A stretch of DNA of 6,653 nucleotides from UBA8337 sp965657665 (GTDB lineage: Bacteria > Pseudomonadota > Alphaproteobacteria > RS24). Shown in pieces: positions 1 to 5,613 of this stretch (within the stretch, counting starts at the first letter, position 1; each line of letters starts with the position of its first letter). The notes under the pieces are model-generated. The model was given only the letters and a program-made list of their open reading frames with translations, did no database searches and was not told the origin of the DNA. The stretch covers positions 1 through 6,653 of the forward strand of contig CBFHPF010000078.1 of NCBI GenBank assembly GCA_965657665.1. The letters are read 5' to 3'. Made by a program: the position numbers and the translations under genes.

Positions 1-473
1 TTTCCTCCATGCTCGACCAGTCGATGAATTGGGATGATGCCGCTGATTTGCGCGCCAAATGGGGCGGCACGTTTTGCCTGAAGGGCGTGATGAGCGCGCG
101 CGATGCGCGCCGCGCTGTCGATATGGGCGCTGATGCGATTATGATTTCCAATCATGGCGGTCGCCAGCTTGACGGCAGCCGCTCGCCATTTGACCAGTTA
201 GAAGAAATTCTGGCCGCTGTCGGTGGCGAGATTGATGTGATCTGCGATGGTGGCATTCGCCGCGGCACGCATATTATGAAAGCAATGGCTTTGGGCGCGA
301 CCGCGTGTTCCGGCGGGCGGCTGTATCTTTATGCACTGGCGGCAGCCGGTCAGGCGGGTGTTGAAAAAACCCTGTCCAATTTAAAAACCGAGATTGAGCG
401 CGATATGAAATTAATGGGGGTCGCTTCATTAGACCAATTGACCCCCGACATGGTGCGTCATAGACAAGTATAA
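1..473 (+). CDS. FMN-dependent alpha-hydroxy-acid dehydrogenase (L-lactate dehydrogenase type), C-terminal part
   Basis: This is the 3' end of a gene that enters from the left; the reading frame (codons from position 3) is open to the window edge, so the ATG at 9 is internal. About 156 residues are visible, against some 350-400 for the full FMN alpha-hydroxy-acid oxidase/dehydrogenase family. Counting from the Met at 9, the family landmarks are all present: the FMN-contacting lysine in CLKGV (Lys25), the SNHGGRQLD signature with the proton-abstracting His49 and substrate-binding Arg52, the phosphate-binding DGGIRRG (80-86), and a final GGR (102-104) where most members have IGR. The family oxidises L-lactate or related 2-hydroxy acids to 2-oxo acids, passing electrons to the respiratory chain or to oxygen. 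The substrate cannot be fixed from this fragment; lldD is the likeliest symbol. The stop TAA (471-473) sits 26 bp before a tRNA gene on the same strand. Confidence 0.93.
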   Translation, partial: SSMLDQSMNWDDAADLRAKWGGTFCLKGVMSARDARRAVDMGADAIMISNHGGRQLDGSRSPFDQLEEILAAVGGEIDVICDGGIRRGTHIMKAMALGATACSGGRLYLYALAAAGQAGVEKTLSNLKTEIERDMKLMGVASLDQLTPDMVRHRQV

Positions 474-474
474 A
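445..474 (+). promoter_or_regulatory. Putative sigma-70-type promoter for tRNA-Gly
   Basis: A TATAAA hexamer (469-474, five of six matches to the -10 consensus) lies 18 bp downstream of CCGACA (445-450, four of six matches to the -35). It overlaps the stop codon of the upstream dehydrogenase gene. Transcription would begin near 481, leaving a leader of about 18 nt before the tRNA. The bases directly after the -10 (AGCGCGT) are GC-rich, as is usual in discriminators of stable-RNA promoters under stringent control. A TTGACC at 438-443 matches the -35 better but lies too far away (25 bp). Prediction by eye only. Confidence 0.4.
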
Positions 475-499
475 AGCGCGTTTAACGGGCCGAGATTTA

Positions 500-573
500 G
501 CGGGTGTAGCTCAATGGTAGAGCAGAAGCTTCCCAAGCTTAAGACGAGGGTTCGATTCCCTTCACCCGCTCCA
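500..573 (+). tRNA. tRNA-Gly, anticodon CCC
   Basis: The cloverleaf folds by hand. The acceptor stem 500-506 (GCGGGTG) pairs fully with 563-569 (CACCCGC). The D stem is GCTC/GAGC (509-512 with 520-523). The anticodon stem is 525-529 with 537-541, with one mismatch at its outer pair (G525/A541). The 7-base anticodon loop TTCCCAA (530-536) places CCC at 532-534. The T stem is GAGGG/CCCTT, closed by one G-T pair, around the loop TTCGATT. The discriminator is T570 and CCA is encoded at 571-573. CCC reads the glycine codon GGG. No poly-T terminator follows; instead the 3' end is repeated (see 563-591). A minus-strand coding frame ends within the gene. Confidence 0.96.
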
Positions 574-2197
574 CCCGCTTCACCCGCTCCAGCTTCTTTA
601 TCCTTCGTACCCTGTTATCTTGCCTCGCTGCCACATAGGGTAAATGCGGTGATTTCAGCCAATTGACTTGCCCGAATGCCATGCGTTTGCAGGCACGAAG
701 CAATGGCCAGACAGTCATCATCCAATAAAACGGATGGGTGAGGGCGAGGAAAATCCGTTGCCGCCTTTTTGGTGCTGTGGCGTAAAAATAGCTCAGCGAA
801 ACCCATGCGCCATACATGCAAACGGCAAACAGCAAGCTTGGCGGGGCGGGTGATAAACCAGTGGTCAATTGACGGCTTACGTCAGATAAGACCAAGGCAG
901 TTCCGATGAGATAAACCGGCCCGCTTAGCAGGCGCGACAGCAAAATCAGCATGCATACAAACCAGCCAATAATGCCGCGCCGACTTGTTGGGATGGCATG
1001 GGTATGAAGGGTTTGAATATGGCCCGAATGCCAGCGTGTACGCTGTGGTTGCCAAACGCTTAAATCATGCGGCGCATTTTCAACGGTTGCGTGGCGTAGC
1101 ATGCGCGTATGATAGCCCTCGCGCGATAGGCGCACAGCCAGTTCGGCATCCTCAGTCAAATTACAATCATCCCAACCGCCCAAATGGCGCAAAATATCAG
1201 TACGAAAATAATTTGATGACCCGCCTAAAGGCAGAGCCGCACAAGCGCGGTCTAGCGACGGCAAAATAAGATGAAACAAAATTTTATATTCGAGCGCGAA
1301 TTGCCATTGCAGCCATTGGTTTTTCTGCGGCCTGATATCAAGCGGTGCTTGCAAACAGGCGAGCTTGTCATTTGCGCTGGCGGCGGCGGCGAAGCTCTCA
1401 GCCGCTTCGCGCAATTGCAATGGATGCGGGCGGTCTTCTGCATCAAAAATAACCAACACAGAACCACGCGCCCGCTTGAGCGCATAATTGCATGCCCGCG
1501 CTTTGGTCGTTGAGCCGTGACGCGGCATGCTCATCAATCGACAAAAAGGTGGCCAATCAAATGCTATGGCTGCCGAGAGCGTGAACAGGTCATCAGCTTC
1601 CATCAGCACAAGGCATTCCAGCCGCGACGCCGGATAATCAATATCCAGTAGCATATCGGCCAATTGCGGAATCATATTGGCCTCTTTATGCAATGGCAGC
1701 AAAATGGTGATGAGCGGTAAATCGGCATCTGTTGGAAATTGCGCTGATAATTTTTCTTGCCGTCTCTTGGCAATAAAGTCAGCGGCGATGCCATAAGCAA
1801 TAAGCGGCCAAGGCGCGAACACGCATACCATAGCTGCTGAGAATAGGACTGTGCTTTGCGGCCAAAAAATGCGCTCAGCTAATATCATAATCAGCACGCC
1901 ACCAACCGGCAGATAAAGCGGAGCGTCATAGCAGCTTGGCCGCAGGCCGGTTTGTATATCTGCCTGTATATCTGCCTGTATATCTGTGTGGGCATCTAAT
2001 TGTGTGTTCGATTGTATCGATAAGGAAATATCCTCGCCGTTCATCATGCTGCTCATCATGCTCCCCCCAACAATTTTCATTGTCGTTGGTTTCACTAAGC
2101 GCGATAAATGCGCTGTAACTAACTGATGTAGGGTTGAGCCATAAAAGGCGATGAACGCTAAACGTGCATTTAGGGCACTGCTTAACAACTCATACAT
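539..2197 (-). CDS. Membrane family 2 glycosyltransferase (cellulose-synthase-like, COG1215 type)
   Basis: A 552-residue frame. Two hydrophobic segments (about 94-112 and 115-141) precede a cytoplasmic GT-A domain (about 160-395), and three or four more hydrophobic stretches follow (about 408-440, 454-473, 481-502). This is the layout of processive-type inner-membrane GT2 enzymes. The catalytic set is complete: EADD at 200-203, DAED at 252-255 (nucleotide-sugar and metal binding), TED at 348-350 (catalytic base) and QRTRW at 385-389 (the QxxRW acceptor motif). The sugar donor and product cannot be told; exopolysaccharide or glycolipid synthesis is likely. The start is uncertain: no Shine-Dalgarno precedes the ATG at 2197, and residues 1-46 look unconserved, whereas a GGGGGAG run lies just before the Met pair whose codons begin at 2059 and 2056. 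Residues 70-82 are a 12-bp repeat product (DIQA units). The last 11 or so residues are antisense to tRNA-Gly, so the true family C-terminus is probably near residue 530. It follows the hydroxylase gene by 60 bp. Confidence 0.9.
   Translation of the reverse strand: MYELLSSALNARLAFIAFYGSTLHQLVTAHLSRLVKPTTMKIVGGSMMSSMMNGEDISLSIQSNTQLDAHTDIQADIQADIQTGLRPSCYDAPLYLPVGGVLIMILAERIFWPQSTVLFSAAMVCVFAPWPLIAYGIAADFIAKRRQEKLSAQFPTDADLPLITILLPLHKEANMIPQLADMLLDIDYPASRLECLVLMEADDLFTLSAAIAFDWPPFCRLMSMPRHGSTTKARACNYALKRARGSVLVIFDAEDRPHPLQLREAAESFAAAASANDKLACLQAPLDIRPQKNQWLQWQFALEYKILFHLILPSLDRACAALPLGGSSNYFRTDILRHLGGWDDCNLTEDAELAVRLSREGYHTRMLRHATVENAPHDLSVWQPQRTRWHSGHIQTLHTHAIPTSRRGIIGWFVCMLILLSRLLSGPVYLIGTALVLSDVSRQLTTGLSPAPPSLLFAVCMYGAWVSLSYFYATAPKRRQRIFLALTHPFYWMMTVWPLLRACKRMAFGQVNWLKSPHLPYVAARQDNRVRRIKKLERVKRVERVKGIEPSS
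563..591. repeat. Three tandem 9-bp units starting from the tRNA 3' end
   Basis: The tRNA acceptor-strand sequence CACCCGCTC (563-571) is followed directly by CACCCGCTT (572-580) and CACCCGCTC (581-589), then CA. The 13-mer TTCACCCGCTCCA therefore occurs at 561-573 and again at 579-591. On the minus strand the same bases code for the ERVKRVERVK part of the glycosyltransferase frame. The array could arise by replication slippage, or be a scar of site-specific integration at the tRNA 3' end; no integrase gene is present in the window. Confidence 0.85.
1954..1989. repeat. 12-bp tandem repeat, three copies, within the glycosyltransferase gene
   Basis: GTATATCTGCCT occurs at 1954-1965 and 1966-1977, and a third copy with two changes, GTATATCTGTGT, at 1978-1989. 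On the minus strand it codes for TDIQ-ADIQ-ADIQ in the polar stretch before the first membrane segment. The unit is a multiple of three, so copy-number change would keep the frame. Confidence 0.9.
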
Positions 2198-2257
2198 ATT
2201 TCACGCACAGGGCGGGGGCGATGATTTTGCCAAATTGGCTGAGTGAGCCTAGGCGGC

Positions 2258-3067
2258 TTATTTACGTCGCAGTGATTTAAATGGATAGCGCAAGGTTGCG
2301 CGCCAGCCATCATCTTCCACTTCGTCTAAACCAAGCGCGATATTTTTGTGCGCTTGCGCCGGTTCATCTTGATAGCTGGCAAACAGCCGGTCCCATATGG
2401 ACAAGAAGAAGCCGAAATTTTTCAGCGATTCATGCGCTTGGCGCGAATGGTGCAAGCGATGCATATCCGGCGTCACAATCATATAGCGCAACCAACGGTC
2501 AGCGCGGCCCAACGACCAATTGGCGTGATTGAATAAAGATGCGCCATTGAGCAATATCTCAAACAAAATCACCGCAATCACCGGCGGGCCAAGCAGCAGC
2601 ACAGTCAGGCCTTTAATGGCGAAACTGACCACAGCCTCACCCGGATGAAAGCGCAAGCCCGACGATACGTTGAGATTGCGGTCGCCGTGATGCGCGCCGT
2701 GCAGTGCCCATAAAAGAGGGATGCGATGAAACAGTCTATGCTGCCAATATAAAGTCAGGTCAAGCAACACCAGACAAAGCGCGATTTCAGCCCAAAACGG
2801 CATGGCGATGTTGAGGTCGCTTTTCAGCCAGCCGATAAGGCTGCTATCAGCCGATAAGGCCGCCAGCGCAACCAAGCCGCCCGGCATCAGCAAGCGCAGC
2901 AAAAAGCCGTTAAAAACACCCAGCCCGAAATTGCCAAGAAAATGCTGCCGCGTCACGTTTTGTACGCGTCTCGGTCGCCAGTTTTCCAATGCGAAAAACA
3001 CCAGCAAAAGGCCGAAGAAAACGCCGCTGCGCAAAGTCGCTTCATGGGTGAGAATATAATCGCTCAT
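2258..3067 (-). CDS. Fatty acid hydroxylase / sterol desaturase family membrane protein
   Basis: A 269-residue integral membrane protein with hydrophobic stretches at about 13-28, 46-72, 92-108 and 145-172. It carries the eight-histidine diiron signature of the ERG3/carotene-hydroxylase superfamily: HRLFH (His110, His114), HGAHH (His123, 126, 127) and HRLHH (His203, 206, 207), with further histidines at 141 (FHP) and 181 (FNH). Such enzymes use O2 and two iron ions to hydroxylate or desaturate membrane lipids such as sterols, fatty acids, hopanoids, ornithine lipids or alkylglycerols. The substrate here cannot be assigned. The length is normal for bacterial members and the protein looks intact. 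Its ATG (3067-3065) overlaps the TGA of the TerB-like gene by 4 bp (ATGA), which points to translational coupling and fixes the start. The glycosyltransferase gene follows after 60 bp on the same strand, suggesting a shared role in envelope lipids (inference). Confidence 0.93.
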   Translation of the reverse strand: MSDYILTHEATLRSGVFFGLLLVFFALENWRPRRVQNVTRQHFLGNFGLGVFNGFLLRLLMPGGLVALAALSADSSLIGWLKSDLNIAMPFWAEIALCLVLLDLTLYWQHRLFHRIPLLWALHGAHHGDRNLNVSSGLRFHPGEAVVSFAIKGLTVLLLGPPVIAVILFEILLNGASLFNHANWSLGRADRWLRYMIVTPDMHRLHHSRQAHESLKNFGFFLSIWDRLFASYQDEPAQAHKNIALGLDEVEDDGWRATLRYPFKSLRRK

Positions 3068-3486
3068 GACAGCTTAACGCCTCGTGCTTGCGCTGCCATA
3101 TCAAGCGCGGCGCGGCGCAACCGGTCCAGCCTCAATGCCTCGCCAAGCTTTTCCAGCAGCCGCATTTCTTCCGGCGTTGCCGTGCCATGGGCGGCAATAT
3201 AATCAGCGCAAAGCGCGTAAACGGCTTCGGCTTTGTCTTGAATTTCACCCTCACAAGCCGCGCAAATTAACGTCAAAACGGTTTCCAAACCATCATCAGC
3301 GCTTGCCATGTCGCTGATAAGGGCCAGCATTAAATTCGCTTTATCGTCGGCCTGCGGTTGGCGGGTTTTTATATGTCGCTGCACAGATGCATCATCGCCA
3401 CAGCCCAGCGCGCGCGCCAAAGCCAATGCGGCCAGCGCGGCATCAATTGGCTGCCAATTGAGCGGATGAGCGGTGGGTTGCGTCAT
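3064..3486 (-). CDS. TerB-like helical protein, function unknown
   Basis: A 140-residue, alanine-rich, probably all-helical cytoplasmic protein with no signal peptide or membrane segment. The second half (about 84-137: KAEAVYALCADYIAAHGTAT, then PEEMRLLEKLGEALRLDRLR onward) resembles the C-terminal half of the TerB-family proteins common in Alphaproteobacteria, where the pattern is AYALAxxxAAADGxxxPEExxxLxxLxxxLGLD. The usual acidic AADG site reads AAHG here (98-101), so a metal-binding Asp may be lost. The first half is less clear, although TASADDG-like acidic residues (MASADDG, 60-66) appear where the family often has its first site. The start at 3486 is supported by an AAAGGGAT stretch directly upstream. 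The role is unknown; despite the family name nothing here suggests tellurite resistance. It heads the minus-strand block and overlaps the hydroxylase gene by 4 bp. Family assignment is from pattern memory only. Confidence 0.75.
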   Translation of the reverse strand: MTQPTAHPLNWQPIDAALAALALARALGCGDDASVQRHIKTRQPQADDKANLMLALISDMASADDGLETVLTLICAACEGEIQDKAEAVYALCADYIAAHGTATPEEMRLLEKLGEALRLDRLRRAALDMAAQARGVKLS

Positions 3487-3555
3487 ATCCCTTTATCGCC
3501 AAGCCGGTTCACAAAAACAAGACGCAAAACAAAATGCGAAATAAGGTGTCGATGT

Positions 3556-3583
3556 TTGACAAATGGCGGCGGGCTGATAGTTT
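3556..3583 (+). promoter_or_regulatory. Putative promoter for lysS
   Basis: A perfect -35 hexamer TTGACA (3556-3561) is followed after 16 bp by TAGTTT (3578-3583), a weak -10 (three of six matches). Transcription would start near 3590, about 30 nt before the chosen lysS start. If real, this rules out the upstream in-frame ATGs at 3534 and 3552. The block from 3487 to 3555 would then hold the divergent promoter of the TerB-like gene. Confidence 0.4.
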
Positions 3584-3604
3584 CCGGTCACATATCAGCC
3601 GAGT

Positions 3605-3610
3605 AGAGGA
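3605..3610 (+). promoter_or_regulatory. Ribosome binding site that supports the lysS start at 3621
   Basis: AGAGGA ends 10 nt before ATG 3621. The upstream in-frame ATGs at 3534 and 3552 have at best weak candidates (an AAGG at 3543-3546 precedes 3552 by 5 nt). The chosen start gives the N-terminus usual for class I LysRS. Confidence 0.5.
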
Positions 3611-3620
3611 ATATCGCAGC

Positions 3621-5231
3621 ATGTCTGAGCGCGACGCATTGCAAGAAGCGGCACAAGCCAGCAAAGTTTGGGCGTTTGATGAGGCGCGCAAGCTTGCCAA
3701 GCGGGTTGAAAAACTGGGCTTGAGCGCGGTGGTTTTTGAAACCGGCTACGGCCCAAGCGGCCTGCCGCATATTGGCACATTCGGCGAAGTGGCGCGCACA
3801 ACAATGGTGCGCCAAGCGTTTCATATACTGATGCCTGATATCACCTCGCGGCTGATTTGCTTTTCCGATGATATGGATGGCCTCAGAAAAGTGCCGGACA
3901 ATATTCCTAATGGCGATATGCTGACGCCGCATCTTGAAAAACCGCTCACATCTGTGCCCGACCCGTTTGGTGAATATGAGAGTTTTGCGCATCATAATAA
4001 TGCCCGACTGCAAAACTTTCTCGATAGTTTCGACAGGCTCGACGGTTTCGACTTTAAGTATGAGTTCATCAGCGCGACGCAAATGTATAAAAGCGGCGCG
4101 TTTGATGAGACGCTTTTGAAAGTGCTGGCCAATTACGACAAGGTTCAGTCGATTATTTTGCCGACTTTGGGCGAAGAACGCCGCCAGACTTATTCGCCGT
4201 TTTTGCCGATTTGCCCCGATACGGGCAAAGTGCTGATGGTGGCGATTGAGCCGGTTGATGTGGCGGCCGGTCTGGTGCGCTACACCCATCCCGAAAGCGG
4301 CGCGCAAATTGAAACAACAATTACCGGCGGGGCTGTAAAGCTGCAATGGAAAGCCGATTGGGCCATGCGCTGGGCGGCTTTGGGCGTTGATTATGAAATG
4401 GCCGGTAAAGATTTATCCGAGTCGGTGAAGCTGTCATCGCGCATCACCCAAGCTTTGGGGCACACGCCGCCGGAGGGCTTTTCGTATGAATTATTCCTCG
4501 ATGAAAATGGCGAGAAGATTTCCAAATCAAAAGGCAATGGCCTGACCATTGAAGAATGGCTGACCTATGCGCCGCCCGAGAGCTTGTCGCTTTATATGTT
4601 CCAAAGCCCGCGCAAAGCCAAGCGGCTTTACTTTGATGTCATCCCGAAAGCGGTTGATGAATATATTACTTTTGTCGATAAATTTGACGCGATGGATGAG
4701 GCGCAAAAGCTGACCAATCCGGCTTTTCATATTCATAATGGCGCGGTGCCTGATGGCGCATCACCGGTAAGCTTTGCGCTGCTGCTCAATCTCGTTTCGG
4801 CCTCTAATGCCAATGATAAAGAGACGCTTTGGGGCTTTATTGGCAATTATGCGCCGGGCACAACGGCAGAGCATTTTCCGCTGCTCGACCGGCTGACTGA
4901 TTATGCGCTGGCTTATTATCGCGATTTTGTTGCACCGAATAAAACCTATCGCGCCGCCACGGCGGAAGAAAAAGCGGCGATGGATGCGCTGGTCGAAAAA
5001 CTACGTGCTTTGCCGCAAGACGCTGATGGCGAGACCATTCAAAGCGAAGTTTATGCTGTCGGCATGGCGCATTTTGAAGAAAATTTGCGCGGTTGGTTTC
5101 AAGCGCTTTATGAAATTTTGCTCGGTCAAAGCCAAGGGCCGCGCTTTGGGTCATTCGCCGCGCTTTACGGGCTTGAAAAAACCTGTGCGCTTATCGAAGA
5201 CGGGCGCGACGCTAAATTGCTGTCAGCCTAG
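3621..5231 (+). CDS. lysS: Lysine--tRNA ligase, class I
   Basis: A 536-residue class I (archaeal-type, sometimes lysK) lysyl-tRNA synthetase. It joins lysine to tRNA-Lys with ATP, in the cytoplasm. The Rossmann catalytic domain has the HIGH-type motif HIGT (50-53) after ETGYGPSGLP, the conserved SDDMDGLRKVPDN stretch (82-94), PDPFG (113-117), AHHNNARL (123-130), WAMRW and DYEMAGKDL (247-265), and the KMSKS-type loop KISKS (299-303). The C-terminal part is the alpha-helical anticodon-binding region. The length matches the family. The frame extends upstream to ATGs at 3534 and 3552, but family N-termini, an AGAGGA site and a TTGACA hexamer inside the extension favour 3621. Odd feature: residues 138-143 (DRLDGF) look like an in-frame insertion within FLDSF/DFKYEF, flanked by an 8-bp direct repeat. 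It is the first gene of the plus-strand block; the DUF952 gene follows after 21 bp. Confidence 0.97.
   Translation: MSERDALQEAAQASKVWAFDEARKLAKRVEKLGLSAVVFETGYGPSGLPHIGTFGEVARTTMVRQAFHILMPDITSRLICFSDDMDGLRKVPDNIPNGDMLTPHLEKPLTSVPDPFGEYESFAHHNNARLQNFLDSFDRLDGFDFKYEFISATQMYKSGAFDETLLKVLANYDKVQSIILPTLGEERRQTYSPFLPICPDTGKVLMVAIEPVDVAAGLVRYTHPESGAQIETTITGGAVKLQWKADWAMRWAALGVDYEMAGKDLSESVKLSSRITQALGHTPPEGFSYELFLDENGEKISKSKGNGLTIEEWLTYAPPESLSLYMFQSPRKAKRLYFDVIPKAVDEYITFVDKFDAMDEAQKLTNPAFHIHNGAVPDGASPVSFALLLNLVSASNANDKETLWGFIGNYAPGTTAEHFPLLDRLTDYALAYYRDFVAPNKTYRAATAEEKAAMDALVEKLRALPQDADGETIQSEVYAVGMAHFEENLRGWFQALYEILLGQSQGPRFGSFAALYGLEKTCALIEDGRDAKLLSA
4027..4052. repeat. 8-bp direct repeat bounding an 18-bp in-frame insertion in lysS
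   Basis: GTTTCGAC occurs at 4027-4034 and 4045-4052, exactly 18 bp apart. The 18 bp between equivalent points (4032-4049, gacaggctcgacggtttc) code for DRLDGF. Removing one unit gives FLDSFDFKYEF, which is the expected family sequence. It contains TTCGACAGGCTC, which resembles the core of short dispersed repeats known from several proteobacterial genomes (recalled, not checked). Confidence 0.65.
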
Positions 5232-5252
5232 GAATCTTGGTAAGACGGCTGC

Positions 5253-5612
5253 ATGCAGTCGATGATTTACAAAATACTTACTTTGCAAGCGGCGGCGCAA
5301 TTGCATGCCGATGGCACATTGACACCAAGCGGTGTTGATGCGGCAGACGGCTATGTGCATTTTTCAACCGCGGCGCAATTAAACGACACGCTGGACAAGC
5401 ATTATGGTGAACACGGCGCGTTGGCATTGCTGGCGGTCAAGGCTGCCATATTGGGCGATGCTTTGGTGTGGGAGGCGGCGCGCGATGGCGACTTGTTCCC
5501 GCATTTATATGCGCCATTTACGCAAGATATGGTGGCGGCGCAATTTGCTTTGAACGCGGCGCGCGATGGCCTTCAAGATTGGCTGTCGGATATGGAAGAA
5601 GAGGAAGAATAG
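5253..5612 (+). CDS. DUF952 family protein
   Basis: A 119-residue small soluble protein with the DUF952 pattern throughout: IYKILT at the N-terminus (5-10), DGYVHFSTAAQL (32-43; the family has DGFIHLSTAxQ), a central LALLAVKAAILGDALVWE (57-73), and DGDLFPHLYAPF (78-89). No enzymatic function is established for the family; the conserved His residues (36 and 84 here) are suggestive of a catalytic or binding role. The start could be the ATG at 5253 or the one at 5262, which would give the more typical MIYKI. Neither has a strong Shine-Dalgarno. It lies 21 bp after lysS and 1 bp before pyrD, a DUF952-pyrD pairing also known from other Alphaproteobacteria. The C-terminal run of five Glu codons doubles as the pyrD ribosome binding site. 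A 15-bp repeat (5475-5489 and 5556-5570) encodes AARDG twice. Confidence 0.9.
   Translation: MQSMIYKILTLQAAAQLHADGTLTPSGVDAADGYVHFSTAAQLNDTLDKHYGEHGALALLAVKAAILGDALVWEAARDGDLFPHLYAPFTQDMVAAQFALNAARDGLQDWLSDMEEEEE
5601..5607 (+). promoter_or_regulatory. Shine-Dalgarno of pyrD within the DUF952 Glu codons
   Basis: GAGGAAG ends 6 nt before ATG 5614 and lies in the last codons of the DUF952 gene (MEEEEE-stop). This fixes the pyrD start and suggests coupled translation of the two genes. Confidence 0.7.
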
Positions 5613-5613
5613 C

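Noticed and set aside
530..541. AAGCTT-CCC-AAGCTT-type inverted repeat near 526-540
   Set aside because: It is the tRNA anticodon stem-loop, not a separate element.
985..1513. Plus-strand open frames of 94 and 80 codons inside the glycosyltransferase gene
   Set aside because: They are opposite the catalytic core (TED, DAED motifs) of a clear gene and resemble no family.
2244..2260. Possible terminator hairpin after the hydroxylase gene (TGAGCC/GGCTTA around TAGGC)
   Set aside because: The stem is only six pairs including a G-T, overlaps the stop codon and has no T-run in the direction of transcription.
3450..3475. GAGCGGATGAGCGGTGGG, resembling the complement of the tRNA-end repeat
   Set aside because: The match is short and imperfect and lies within coding sequence; it is not a convincing second attachment site.
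3534..3620. Longer N-terminus for LysRS starting at ATG 3534 or 3552
   Set aside because: The extra 29 or 23 residues match nothing in the family, and the stretch carries a TTGACA hexamer and a ribosome binding site for 3621.
3588..4346. A 252-codon minus-strand open frame opposite lysS
   Set aside because: It is fully antisense to a well-conserved LysRS, has no recognisable domain and its composition (many Arg, His, Cys) is that of a shadow frame.
4903..5265. A 120-codon plus-strand frame overlapping the 3' end of lysS
   Set aside because: It is an out-of-frame shadow of LysRS, rich in Lys/Arg, and would overlap the DUF952 start.
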